A stretch of 64,000 nt of DNA from assembly GCF_002157685.2 (NCBI RefSeq), contig NZ_AP026738.1, forward strand, positions 4,650,001 to 4,714,000, in the 5' to 3' direction. Below are positions 51,833-60,179 of this stretch, one piece after another. Origin of the DNA: Comamonas thiooxydans. GTDB taxonomy: Bacteria > Pseudomonadota > Gammaproteobacteria > Burkholderiales > Burkholderiaceae_C. The notes below the pieces were generated by a model. That model did no database searches. It had not been told where the DNA came from and was given only the letters and a program-made list of their open reading frames with translations. The number at the start of each line of letters is the position of its first letter. Positions within the stretch are counted from its first letter, which is position 1. The position numbers and the translations under genes were made by a program.

Positions 51833-53884
51833 ATGCACCAACACGCTTCACCTCTCTCCATTGCCCTTGCCGCAGCGGGCCTGCTCACCTTGGCTCAGGT
51901 GCCCAGTGTCTGGGCGCAATCGGCGATCGCCACACTTCCGACCGTCGAAGTTCGGGCCTCCACCTCCCCGGATGCCCAGGCGGCAGAAGCGTTGAAGAAC
52001 GCACGAGAGGAACTCAACCGGCGCGCGGGCGCAACCGCCGTCATTGATGCGCAGAGCTACACCAGCGGCCGCGCCGCCACGGCCGTCGATGCGCTGGCCT
52101 ACGCCCCTGGCGTCGTCGCGCAAACGCGCCACGGACAAGACGCTCGGCTGTCGATCCGCGGCTCCGGCATCCAACGCAGCTTCCTGATGCGCGGCATCCA
52201 GCTCTACCAGGACGGCATTCCGCTGAACCAGACCGACGGCGCCGCCGACTTCCAGTCCATCGACCCCGCAGCCCTGCAGTACATCGAGGTCTGGCGTGGT
52301 GCCAATGCGCTGGAGTACGGGGCGAACGGCCTGGGAGGTGCCATCAACTTCGTTTCGCCCACCGGCCTGACGGCGCCCACGGCGGCGCTGCGGGTCCAGG
52401 CCGGGTCGTTCGGCCAGCGGCAGGCACAAGCCAACCTGGCGGCCCGTGGCGAGGTGGTCGATGGATTCCTCAGCGTCAGCCGGGGTGAACAGGACGGCTG
52501 GCGCGAACAGTCGGGCTATCGGGCCGACCGGCTTTCGGGCAATGTCGGTCTGCGCCTGTCGGACACGCTGGAGTTGCGCGGCTTCCTCTCGTACGTCGAT
52601 TCGACCATGCAGATGCCGGGCAGCCTCTCGCTGGCGGCGATGAACGCCAACCCGCGCCAGGCCGGCACCAATTACGCCGCGCTCAAAGCCACGAACGATT
52701 ACACGCAGAAGCGCGCAGCGCTGCGGCTGACCTGGCAGCCCAGTGCCGACGTTCGCTGGACGACCTCGCTGTACGGCGCAGACCGAGACCGCTATCACGC
52801 GATGACCGTCGGCATTCTGCAGCAGGACATGCAGGACACCGGCCTCGACTCGCGGGTCGCGGTCGAGTTCGGCACGCCCGTGCTGACGCGCCGTCTGGTC
52901 GCGGGCTTCTCCTTCGCTCGGCTGGACGGCGAAGAGCGGCGCAATGCCAACGTGGCGGGTAGTCCGGGGGCCGCCACAGGGCGCACGCAACTGGACGGCC
53001 GCCAGAACACGGTCTATGCCGAGTACACGCACGGCTTGAACGAACGCTGGGCCTTGCAGGCGGGCGTGCAAAGCGTGCAGGCACGCCGCCGCCTGGACAA
53101 CCTGATGAACCCGGCCGCGAGCTACGACGTCAAGTTCGAGAGCACGTCGCCCAAGCTGGGCGTGCTGTACACCGCGTCCCCGCAGTCGCAGTGGTTCGCC
53201 AATATCAGCGGCAGCTTTGAGGCCGCTCCGTTCGGCGAGGTGGCCTACAACGCGACGAACCCGCTGGCACGGGCGCAAGGCGCGACCACGGTCGAGTTTG
53301 GCTGGCGTGGCCGTACCGATCAATGGACCTGGGACGCGGCGCTGTACCGCTCCAACGTGCGGCGCGAGTTGCTGGCCATGACCAACGCCAGCGGCGTAGC
53401 GCTGGGCACGGTCAACGCCGATCGCACCATCCACCAGGGCCTGGAACTGTCGGCCACAGGCACGCTCGCGCCCGGCTGGACGCTGCGCGGCCAGTACCTC
53501 TACAACGACTTCCGCTTCGACGGCGACGCCGTGTATGGCAACAAGCGCCTGGCCGGCGTCCCGCCGCACCTGCTGCGCGCCGAGCTGCAGTGGCAGGCGG
53601 CACCCTGGATCAAGGTGGCACCCAGCCTCGACTGGCAGCCCTCGCGCACCTGGATCGACCATGCCAACACCGTGGCGGCAGACGGCTTCGCGCTGCTTAA
53701 TCTCACGCTCAGCGGCACCTTGCGTGGCGGCTGGGGCTGGTTCGTCGAAGGACGCAATCTCACCGATCGCCGCTACGCGGCCACGACCGCCGTGCAGGCC
53801 AACGCCCGGGGTCTCGACGGCGCTTATTACTTCCCTGGGGATGGCCGGTCCGTCTATGCCGGACTGACCTGGCGCACACCCTGA
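51833..53884 (+). CDS. TonB-dependent receptor (second of the island)
   Basis: A 683-residue outer-membrane receptor. The signal peptide ends near PSVWAQS; the TonB-box-like region is LPTVEVRAS. The plug has AVDALAYAPGVVAQTRHGQD, RLSIRGSGIQRSFLMRGIQL and YIEVWRGANALEYGANGLGG. The barrel ends YAGLTWRTP without the usual terminal Phe, so the last strand may be atypical. The plug sequence is closer to FecA/PupB-like or cobalamin/metal receptors than to the siderophore group. It starts 34 bases after the DJ-1 lipoprotein and is followed closely by a gene remnant. Confidence 0.9.
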   Translation: MHQHASPLSIALAAAGLLTLAQVPSVWAQSAIATLPTVEVRASTSPDAQAAEALKNAREELNRRAGATAVIDAQSYTSGRAATAVDALAYAPGVVAQTRHGQDARLSIRGSGIQRSFLMRGIQLYQDGIPLNQTDGAADFQSIDPAALQYIEVWRGANALEYGANGLGGAINFVSPTGLTAPTAALRVQAGSFGQRQAQANLAARGEVVDGFLSVSRGEQDGWREQSGYRADRLSGNVGLRLSDTLELRGFLSYVDSTMQMPGSLSLAAMNANPRQAGTNYAALKATNDYTQKRAALRLTWQPSADVRWTTSLYGADRDRYHAMTVGILQQDMQDTGLDSRVAVEFGTPVLTRRLVAGFSFARLDGEERRNANVAGSPGAATGRTQLDGRQNTVYAEYTHGLNERWALQAGVQSVQARRRLDNLMNPAASYDVKFESTSPKLGVLYTASPQSQWFANISGSFEAAPFGEVAYNATNPLARAQGATTVEFGWRGRTDQWTWDAALYRSNVRRELLAMTNASGVALGTVNADRTIHQGLELSATGTLAPGWTLRGQYLYNDFRFDGDAVYGNKRLAGVPPHLLRAELQWQAAPWIKVAPSLDWQPSRTWIDHANTVAADGFALLNLTLSGTLRGGWGWFVEGRNLTDRRYAATTAVQANARGLDGAYYFPGDGRSVYAGLTWRTP

Positions 53885-53901
53885 TCCACAGGAGCTTCGG
53901 C

Positions 53902-54107
53902 ATGGACCACACCCTCACCCGGCGCGCGCTGCTGACCGCCACGGCTTTGAGCACCATCACGCTGGCCTCGCGCGGGCTGACCATTGGGGAGACCACTTCT
54001 CCATCTTCCTGACGTTCGAGCGTGCGGGCGAACGCGAGGCGGTTGTGTGGATGCAAACGTCCAGAGAGCATCAGTCCGATACGCACGCGCATCACACGCA
54101 CCCATAA
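53902..54107 (+). pseudogene. Remnant joining a Tat signal fragment to a PCu(A)C-like C-terminus (frameshifted)
   Basis: ATG 53902 opens a twin-arginine-like signal (MDHTLTRRALLTATALSTIT) that stops at 54012. In another frame the same stretch continues as HWGDHFSIFLTFERAGEREA and ends with a His-rich tail THAHHTHP before a stop at 54107. The latter resembles the last strands of PCu(A)C-type copper chaperones (GD-F-L-LTFE-AG). The two pieces look like the ends of one gene that lost its middle and its frame. A complete PCu(A)C gene exists at 58044. Confidence 0.5.
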
Positions 54108-54122
54108 GCTTGAAAGGAAAAA

Positions 54123-56180
54123 ATGAAAACGATCCGAGCTGCGCTCACCCCCATCGCTGCCTTGCTGGCGCTGCATTCCCCGGCGTTGATGGCTTCTCCA
54201 GAGACGCCGACGCCCGTTGCTTCCGGCGCATCGCCCAAGGACGGCGTGTTGCCCGAAGTCGTTGTGACGGCGACGCGAACAGAGCGCCAGGTTGACGAGG
54301 TGCCCGCGAGCATCAGCGTGCTGAACGGCTCTGCCATCGCCACCAAGCAACGCCAGAACGTATACGAGGCCTTGCGCGATTTCGAGGGTCTGGACTTCGT
54401 CAGCCAACCTGGTGTCGCCCATCAGGTGTACCCGACGATTCGCGGTGTCGGCGGCTCTTCCGCCGGTGCGACGACGCAGGTCCTGGTCGATGGGCTGGCA
54501 CTGGATTCTCTGGTGTCCAGTGTGATGGGGCGTGGGGGGCTGAATTTCACCTCTTTGCTGGACGTGGAGCGCGTGGAGGTGCTGCGCGGTCCCGCATCGG
54601 CACTGTACGGCCCCAGCACCGTCGGCGGCGTCATCAACGTCATTCCCAAGCGCTGGAAAGGTGGGCCTGGGGGCGAGTTCTCCGCTGCCTACGGCTCGCA
54701 CGACACGCGCTCGATTGCGGCGGCCGTTGGCACGTCGGGAGAGGTGTTCGATGTCCGTCTGTCAATGCACGACAGCCGCAGCGATGGCTACGTTGCCACA
54801 CCGGTAGAAAATCCATACGGGCAATGGGATCTCGGTCCGCGTGGCTGGAAAGACCGGAAACTCGGGCTGCAGGTGAATCTGCGCCCGAACAAGGACCACG
54901 AGTTGAGTCTGGGCCTGCAGCAATACGACACGGCCTCGTTCAGCGACGGCGGGCGGCCCAATGCCTATCAGAACATGGACGGCCGCTCTGCCACCCTGGC
55001 GTACCGCCATGACTTGAGCGAACAGACGCAGGTCAAGGCCCAGTTGCGCTCGACACGCTTGAAGCAGCATTACGGATTCGACCGCTGGAGTTGGGACGGC
55101 CTGACGCAGCCGGGGGTGGTGTCTGTCGGCGACCTGGCGTTGGCCAGCCGGGGCGGGCGCATCAGCGACTCGACCTTCTTCCAGGCCAGCATCGACACCC
55201 GGCCCTGGACTGGCAACCAACTGGTGGCGGGGTACGCGCACGATACCGGCAAGCACGACCAATGGGGCCAGCCAGTCGGCGGCGATCGCTGGGTTACGGG
55301 CAGCAAGAGCCGGGTGGACAGTCTGTTCGTTCAGGATGAGCAGGTGCTGGGCCAGTTCGTGCTCACCGCCGGCATGCGCTACGACCGCATCGTCCTCTCG
55401 CCGGTGACCGACAACGGCATTCCAGTCAACGGGAAGGCCTCGGTAGACCACGTCGTCAACCCTCGATTGGGTGTGCGCTACCACGTTGACGATGTCACGT
55501 CCCTGTATGCCTCGTACGGCACGGCCTACCTACCGGCCACGAACAGCTTCAAGTTCGTGCAGCCTTCGACCACCCGCGTGGACAACCCGGACCTCAAGCC
55601 CGAGACTTCGGCTACCTTTGAAGTCGGCGTCAACCATCGGTGGCCTAGCGGCTCGCTGCGCTCGTCGCTGTTCCAGACCGACTACGAGGACAAGATCACG
55701 CTCGCGACCGACGCGGGCAGCGGCCTGCGCCAATGGCAGAACATCGCCGCGGTCAAGGTGGTGGGTATCGAGCTGGCTTACCAGGGCGACCTGGGGAACG
55801 GATGGAAACCCTACGCCAATTTCTCCTACACGCGGGCCCGTGACCATGCCACGCCCGGGGCGGTCGGCACCCAGTCGCTTCGCGTCGCCCCGCGCAAGTT
55901 CAATGCAGGCCTGACCTATGCCCCAAGCTCCGCGTGGGCGGCCACGCTCAATGCGCGCTACGTCAGTGGCCTGTACTTCAACAGCCTGAGCGAAGCCCAG
56001 TGGGCCAGTGGGTACACCCAGGTCGACGCCAAGCTGAGCGCGAAACTGCCGGCGCTGGGGCATCAGACGGAGGTGTTCTTCGCGGTCAACAACCTGACCG
56101 GCAAGACCTACGAGGCCTTCAACAAGGGGGAATGGACGGATGGGCGCACCTTCACCGTGGGCCTGACAGGCCGCTTCTGA
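54123..56180 (+). CDS. TonB-dependent receptor (third of the island)
   Basis: A 685-residue outer-membrane receptor, with AAAGGAAAAA before the ATG. The signal peptide ends near LMASPE. TonB box LPEVVVTATRTERQ. The plug has VPASISVLNGSAIATKQ, IRGVGGSSAGATTQVLVDGL and VEVLRGPASALYGPSTVGGVIN. The barrel ends FTVGLTGRF with terminal Phe. The plug is of the general ETATR subfamily used by heme, cobalamin and copper receptors. It is followed by PepSY, SCO and PCu(A)C genes in the same direction, pointing to copper as the likely cargo (inference). Confidence 0.93.
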   Translation: MKTIRAALTPIAALLALHSPALMASPETPTPVASGASPKDGVLPEVVVTATRTERQVDEVPASISVLNGSAIATKQRQNVYEALRDFEGLDFVSQPGVAHQVYPTIRGVGGSSAGATTQVLVDGLALDSLVSSVMGRGGLNFTSLLDVERVEVLRGPASALYGPSTVGGVINVIPKRWKGGPGGEFSAAYGSHDTRSIAAAVGTSGEVFDVRLSMHDSRSDGYVATPVENPYGQWDLGPRGWKDRKLGLQVNLRPNKDHELSLGLQQYDTASFSDGGRPNAYQNMDGRSATLAYRHDLSEQTQVKAQLRSTRLKQHYGFDRWSWDGLTQPGVVSVGDLALASRGGRISDSTFFQASIDTRPWTGNQLVAGYAHDTGKHDQWGQPVGGDRWVTGSKSRVDSLFVQDEQVLGQFVLTAGMRYDRIVLSPVTDNGIPVNGKASVDHVVNPRLGVRYHVDDVTSLYASYGTAYLPATNSFKFVQPSTTRVDNPDLKPETSATFEVGVNHRWPSGSLRSSLFQTDYEDKITLATDAGSGLRQWQNIAAVKVVGIELAYQGDLGNGWKPYANFSYTRARDHATPGAVGTQSLRVAPRKFNAGLTYAPSSAWAATLNARYVSGLYFNSLSEAQWASGYTQVDAKLSAKLPALGHQTEVFFAVNNLTGKTYEAFNKGEWTDGRTFTVGLTGRF

Positions 56181-56210
56181 CCCGTGGACCATGCACCATT
56201 GGAGCACGAC

Positions 56211-57305
56211 ATGCCTGCGCATTCCGTTTCGCCACTTTCTTCGCCGCTGCGATGCTGGCTGTCCCGCCTGCATCGCTGGACCGGGCTGCTGTCCCTGCCT
56301 TTCATATTGGTGTCGATTCTGCTCGGCATCGGGTTGACCCATCCTGACCTGCTCGATGCTTTCTCCGAGCGAATCTACCCGTCGCAGGCGATTCCCCACG
56401 TGGCGCTGCAAGAGCCTGTGCGCGTGGGCTCATGGGACCAGGCGCACGAACTGGCCCGGCAGGCCGTTGGCCGAAAAGGTCAGGTCATCACGCTGTCCGG
56501 CGACCACGTTGCGGTGGTGCAGGCTTTCGAGGCGCATACGCACGACCCTGCCGTGGCCAGCCGCAACAGGCACGTCAAGGTTCACGTCGATTTGCGCGAC
56601 ATGCGCGTCGTTCGCATCACCGACAGGGCCAGTTCTTTGGTGACGCAGGCGCACGCCGTTCATGCCTACCACTTCTTTGGCATTTCCTGGCTGACGGTGT
56701 CGATGGTGACCACGGTGGCCCTGGCCGTTCTGCTGCTCACTGGCGGTCTGATGGCGTGGCTGGACGGCCGGCGCGGCGTGGCATACCGTGCCGCCGTGAA
56801 ATGGCATGTGTGCGTGGGGCGTGTCAGCGGTCTGCTCCTGCTAGTCATCGTGCTGACCACTCTGCATTTGGAGTTCGGTGTCTTCGGGCATGGTGCGCCC
56901 GACGCGTCTCACCCGATTCCGGCTGTGCAGCCGGTCGGCACCGTGCATCCGAATTCCCTAGATCAGGCCAGGGATTTGGTGCACCAGGCCACCGGCACGC
57001 AGCCCAGGGCCGTGTTCATCCGCGATGGCGGCCGGGACACCAAATTCTCCGAGGCCGGGGACGGCATTGGCGGCCAGTCGGTGTGGATGGACATGACCAC
57101 CATGCGCATTCACCGCATGACGGATTGGCGCAACGACCGACAGGCACTGAACTTCATCCTTCACGACGGCCGTTGGCTGGGTGGCATGAATGCCTTGAAC
57201 GTCAACGACATGGTGGCATTGGCGCTGCTGTTCCTGGCGGTGGGAGGCGTTGGTCTCGGTTGGCAAAAGCGAAGGGGCCAGGATTCCGCGCCGGGCAACC
57301 CATGA
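56211..57305 (+). CDS. PepSY-associated TM helix protein (copper-cluster type)
   Basis: A 364-residue inner-membrane protein. ATG 56211 has GGAG 8 bases upstream and is preferred to the GTG at 56184. Helix 1 holds LHRWTGLLSLPFILVSILLG. A periplasmic PepSY stretch with many His (VQAFEAHTHDPAVASRNRH; AHAVHAYHFF) is followed by helix 2 (LAVLLLTGGLMAWLDGRRGV), helix 3 (RVSGLLLLVIVLTTLHLEFG), a second periplasmic part and a final helix VALALLFLAVGGVGLG. Such proteins are thought to reduce metal in the periplasm using quinol. It is 30 bases downstream of a TonB receptor. Confidence 0.87.
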   Translation: MPAHSVSPLSSPLRCWLSRLHRWTGLLSLPFILVSILLGIGLTHPDLLDAFSERIYPSQAIPHVALQEPVRVGSWDQAHELARQAVGRKGQVITLSGDHVAVVQAFEAHTHDPAVASRNRHVKVHVDLRDMRVVRITDRASSLVTQAHAVHAYHFFGISWLTVSMVTTVALAVLLLTGGLMAWLDGRRGVAYRAAVKWHVCVGRVSGLLLLVIVLTTLHLEFGVFGHGAPDASHPIPAVQPVGTVHPNSLDQARDLVHQATGTQPRAVFIRDGGRDTKFSEAGDGIGGQSVWMDMTTMRIHRMTDWRNDRQALNFILHDGRWLGGMNALNVNDMVALALLFLAVGGVGLGWQKRRGQDSAPGNP

Positions 57306-57417
57306 AACTCAGCCGACTTAGGAACCTCAGGAAAAACCACTGCGGCTTCTTGCGGGTCGATTGGTCAATCGACGTCAATCTGACTAAGAGTCAGCAGTGA
57401 GCAAAGAAAGAATTCGC

Positions 57418-58017
57418 ATGAGCCAAAAAATCAGAAGACGGATCCTACTGGTTGTCGCAGCACTTGGCGCCATTGCACTGGCCGCGTGTGAGCGCAAGTC
57501 ATCCGCGGCCTACCACGGCATTGACCTGACCGGCGCCACCTACGCCACCGACTTCCGGCTCACTGATCCGGATGGCAAGGAGCGCACGCTGGCGGGCTTC
57601 CGAGGCAAGGCCATCCTGATCTTCTTCGGTTTCACCCAGTGCCCCGATGTCTGCCCGACCGCCCTGGCGCGGGCGGCCGAGGTCAAGCGGCTTCTCGGCC
57701 CCGATGGCGAGCGCTTCCAGACGCTGTTCGTCACGGTCGATCCCGAGCGCGACACGCCCGAGGTGCTCAAGGCCTACACGGCCGCCTTCGACCCCAGCTT
57801 CATCGGGCTGTACGGCGACCTAGAACGCACCGCACAGATCGCCAAGGACTTCAAGGTCTACTACAAGAAAGTGCCGACGGGAGCGTCCTACACCATGGAC
57901 CACACGTCGCTCAGCTACGTCTACGACCCGCAGGGCAAGCTGCGCCTGGCCCTGCGTCATGAGCAACCCGCCCAGGACTACGCGGACGACATCCGCAGGC
58001 TCCTGAATCCCACCTGA
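57418..58017 (+). CDS. SCO1/SenC family copper chaperone lipoprotein
   Basis: A 199-residue thioredoxin-fold lipoprotein from ATG 57418. Lipobox IALAAC24. The copper site is C75-PDV-C79 (FTQCPDVCPTA) with H162 (TMDHTSLSYVYD), the complete SCO triad. SCO proteins deliver copper to the CuA site of cytochrome oxidase or act as thiol reductases. It lies 112 bases after the PepSY gene and 26 bases before a PCu(A)C gene, the standard SCO-PCuAC partnership. No haem-copper oxidase is encoded in the window. Confidence 0.94.
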   Translation: MSQKIRRRILLVVAALGAIALAACERKSSAAYHGIDLTGATYATDFRLTDPDGKERTLAGFRGKAILIFFGFTQCPDVCPTALARAAEVKRLLGPDGERFQTLFVTVDPERDTPEVLKAYTAAFDPSFIGLYGDLERTAQIAKDFKVYYKKVPTGASYTMDHTSLSYVYDPQGKLRLALRHEQPAQDYADDIRRLLNPT

Positions 58018-58043
58018 CCCTCAACCCTCTCAAGGAGAACACC

Positions 58044-58523
58044 ATGAAACTCGTCATCCGCACCGCCATCGTCGCTGCCTCGTTGCTCGCAGCCGCCGCC
58101 CAAGCCCAGGTCACCGTGAAAGACGCCTGGGTGCGTGCCACCGTACCGCAACAGAAAGCCACGGGCGCCTTCATGCAGTTGCAGGCCGCAAAGAACAGCA
58201 AGCTGGTCTCGGCCAGCTCGCCGCTCACGCCCGCGGTCGAGGTCCACGAGATGGCCATGCAGGACAACGTGATGAAGATGCGCCAAGTGCCGGCCGTCGA
58301 GCTGCCCGCGGGCAAGACCGTGGAACTCAAGCCCGGCGGCTACCACGTGATGCTGATGGACCTGAAGCAGCAGGTGAGGGAGGGCGACACGGTGCCGCTG
58401 ACGCTCGTCATCGAGGGCCCAGACGGCAAGCGCGAATCGGTCGAAGTGAAGGCCCCCGTGCGTGCGCTCAACGCCAGCGCCCAGCCGGCTGGCCACGATG
58501 CCCAGGGCGGCCACAAGCACTGA
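58044..58523 (+). CDS. PCu(A)C family periplasmic copper chaperone
   Basis: A 159-residue exported protein with AAGGAG before the ATG and a signal peptide ending AQAQ-VTV. The copper(I) motif H-X10-M-X21-H-X-M is exact: H68, M79, H101, M103. A His-rich C-terminal tail (AGHDAQGGHKH) may bind extra copper. PCu(A)C works with SCO to load copper oxidase centres. It is the last gene of the rightward copper set before the conjugation operon begins on the other strand. Confidence 0.94.
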   Translation: MKLVIRTAIVAASLLAAAAQAQVTVKDAWVRATVPQQKATGAFMQLQAAKNSKLVSASSPLTPAVEVHEMAMQDNVMKMRQVPAVELPAGKTVELKPGGYHVMLMDLKQQVREGDTVPLTLVIEGPDGKRESVEVKAPVRALNASAQPAGHDAQGGHKH

Positions 58524-58639
58524 AGCGCTTGGCGGGTGGGTGAATGGCGCACCTGTAGCTCACCCCACCGCTTGCAGCCCTCGAAATTCGAAGCCGCGAT
58601 GCCAACTCCCGCAACCTAGGTCACGCATAGCCAAAATGC

Positions 58640-58915
58640 TCACGGCGTACGGCAACCGGAGATGGTTACTCCACCAGCGTTTTGCAATGCGTGTTTACTA
58701 GCGCTGTTTCTCTGAAACCCACGGTCTCCTTGCATGAAGGCCTCTAGCATGTGCGGGATCAGCGTCGTGGCATCGACCGCTTCGCCGTACACCTGCGCGT
58801 GCAGCGCGGCGTAACGGTCGAGGTCGGCTTTCAGGCTGACCGGGCACGCAAAGGCCAGCTTGACGCTTTCGACCTTGGGCAGCGGCCCAAGCCGCAACTT
58901 CCTGGTGGTGTTCAT
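58640..58915 (-). CDS. DUF2274 protein at the end of the trb operon
   Basis: A 91-residue protein overlapping the trbI stop by 4 bases (ATGA). The body MNTTRKLRLGPLPKVESVKL and YAALHAQVYGEAVDATTLIP and HMLEAFMQGDRGFQR match DUF2274, which nearly always follows trbI in Tn4371/IncP-like elements. The last 20 or so residues (SASKHALQNAGGVTISGCR) look unlike the family and may have been added by a rearrangement at the element's end. The function is unknown. Confidence 0.88.
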   Translation of the reverse strand: MNTTRKLRLGPLPKVESVKLAFACPVSLKADLDRYAALHAQVYGEAVDATTLIPHMLEAFMQGDRGFQRNSASKHALQNAGGVTISGCRTP

Positions 58916-60177
58916 TTCGCAACTCCACGGTTGAAGAACATAGGCTGGTACGGCCGCAACACGAGGTCACGGTTGGCGATGATGCGCACCGGCAGACCCG
59001 GACGCTCGGTCAGCGTCGGCTGGATGTTCATGTTGCGCCGGGCCATCTCTTGGCCGACCTGATTGATGCTGTCCTGTGCGCTATCGCGCCCGGCGATCAC
59101 GATGCGGTTGCCGCCCTGCCGGTTCTGCGGCGCGGCCAGCTCGGCGCCCACGCCCAGCAGCGTGGTCAGCGCCGCGCCGGCAAAGACGCGATCCCAGTGC
59201 CAATCGACGCCATCCTCCAGGCCAGCGTAGCCGGCGGCATCGGTGCCTGCCAGGTTGTCGAGCTTCAGCGAAGACGTGTCCGGCAAGATGACGCGGCTCC
59301 ACACCACCTGCACGCGGCTTTGCCCATAGCTCACCTGGCTGTTGTACTTGCCCAGGATGCGCGATCCTTGCGGGATCAGCAGGAACTTGCCCGTGGCCGT
59401 GTCATAGACCGGCTCCGTCACCGTGGCGATCACGTCGCCGGGCAAATCCGACTTGATGCCCGTCACCAACGCCCCGGCGATCACCGTTCCGGCCATGACC
59501 TGATACGGCGACGATGGCATTTGCAGATTGCCGGAATTGCGGGTTTCCGTAGAGCCGCCTTTCAGGAAAGCCTCTTTCTGGTCTTGCCGGTTCTGCACGG
59601 CGGTGGGGTCGGATGGCTGGGCCGCCGTCGAGGCCGGGCCAGCGGCCAGCGGGTCGAAACCCGCCAAGGCACTGCCGGGCGCAGCCGCAGCGGCTTGCGC
59701 CGTGACCGGCGCGGTGGCCTTGCCTTGGTTGCCCGAGCGGAAGAACACCGACGAGTTCGCCGCCGCATCGGCCTCCTTGCGCCACGCATCCGCCGGATCA
59801 TGTCCCGGCGGCGCATACGTCGGCGTCACCGGCTGCTGCGACTTCACGATGGCCGGCCCCAGGTCGCCCGGCAGCGGCGGCCCCAGCTCCGGCGCCTTGC
59901 GCAGCTTCGAGTAGTCGGAAGGCAGGCCATCCAGCCCCTCGGACTTCGACACGCGATCGACGTTGTAAAGCTCGGTCTGCTCGCCCGTGCCGCGCCGGTG
60001 CGGCTGCAATGACCAGATCGTGGCCCCGAGCACGGCGACCGACAGGACGCCGACGAGGATGGCCAGCGTGCGCCGGTTCAGGCGCGTGACCGGGCGCGGC
60101 TGGGCGCGCAGCGCCACCGCCTCGGGCGCGACCTTGCCCGCCTGCGGAGCAAGATCAGGGGAATCGTCCTGGCTCAT
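58912..60177 (-). CDS. trbI: Conjugal transfer protein TrbI (VirB10-like)
   Basis: A 421-residue VirB10-family protein. It has a cytosolic N-terminus, a membrane helix at about 36-57 (TLAILVGVLSVAVLGATIWS), a Pro-rich periplasmic linker (LGPPLPGDLGPAIVKSQQP) and a C-terminal beta-barrel domain with PYQVMAGTVIAGALVTGIKS, LIPQGSRILGKYNSQVSYGQ and the antenna-loop region GVDWHWDRVFAGAALTTLLG. It spans both membranes in the type IV secretion core complex with TrbG and TrbH-like partners. It ends 3 bases before trbG's stop reading, in tight operon order. Confidence 0.95.
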   Translation of the reverse strand: MSQDDSPDLAPQAGKVAPEAVALRAQPRPVTRLNRRTLAILVGVLSVAVLGATIWSLQPHRRGTGEQTELYNVDRVSKSEGLDGLPSDYSKLRKAPELGPPLPGDLGPAIVKSQQPVTPTYAPPGHDPADAWRKEADAAANSSVFFRSGNQGKATAPVTAQAAAAAPGSALAGFDPLAAGPASTAAQPSDPTAVQNRQDQKEAFLKGGSTETRNSGNLQMPSSPYQVMAGTVIAGALVTGIKSDLPGDVIATVTEPVYDTATGKFLLIPQGSRILGKYNSQVSYGQSRVQVVWSRVILPDTSSLKLDNLAGTDAAGYAGLEDGVDWHWDRVFAGAALTTLLGVGAELAAPQNRQGGNRIVIAGRDSAQDSINQVGQEMARRNMNIQPTLTERPGLPVRIIANRDLVLRPYQPMFFNRGVAK

Positions 60178-60179
60178 GG

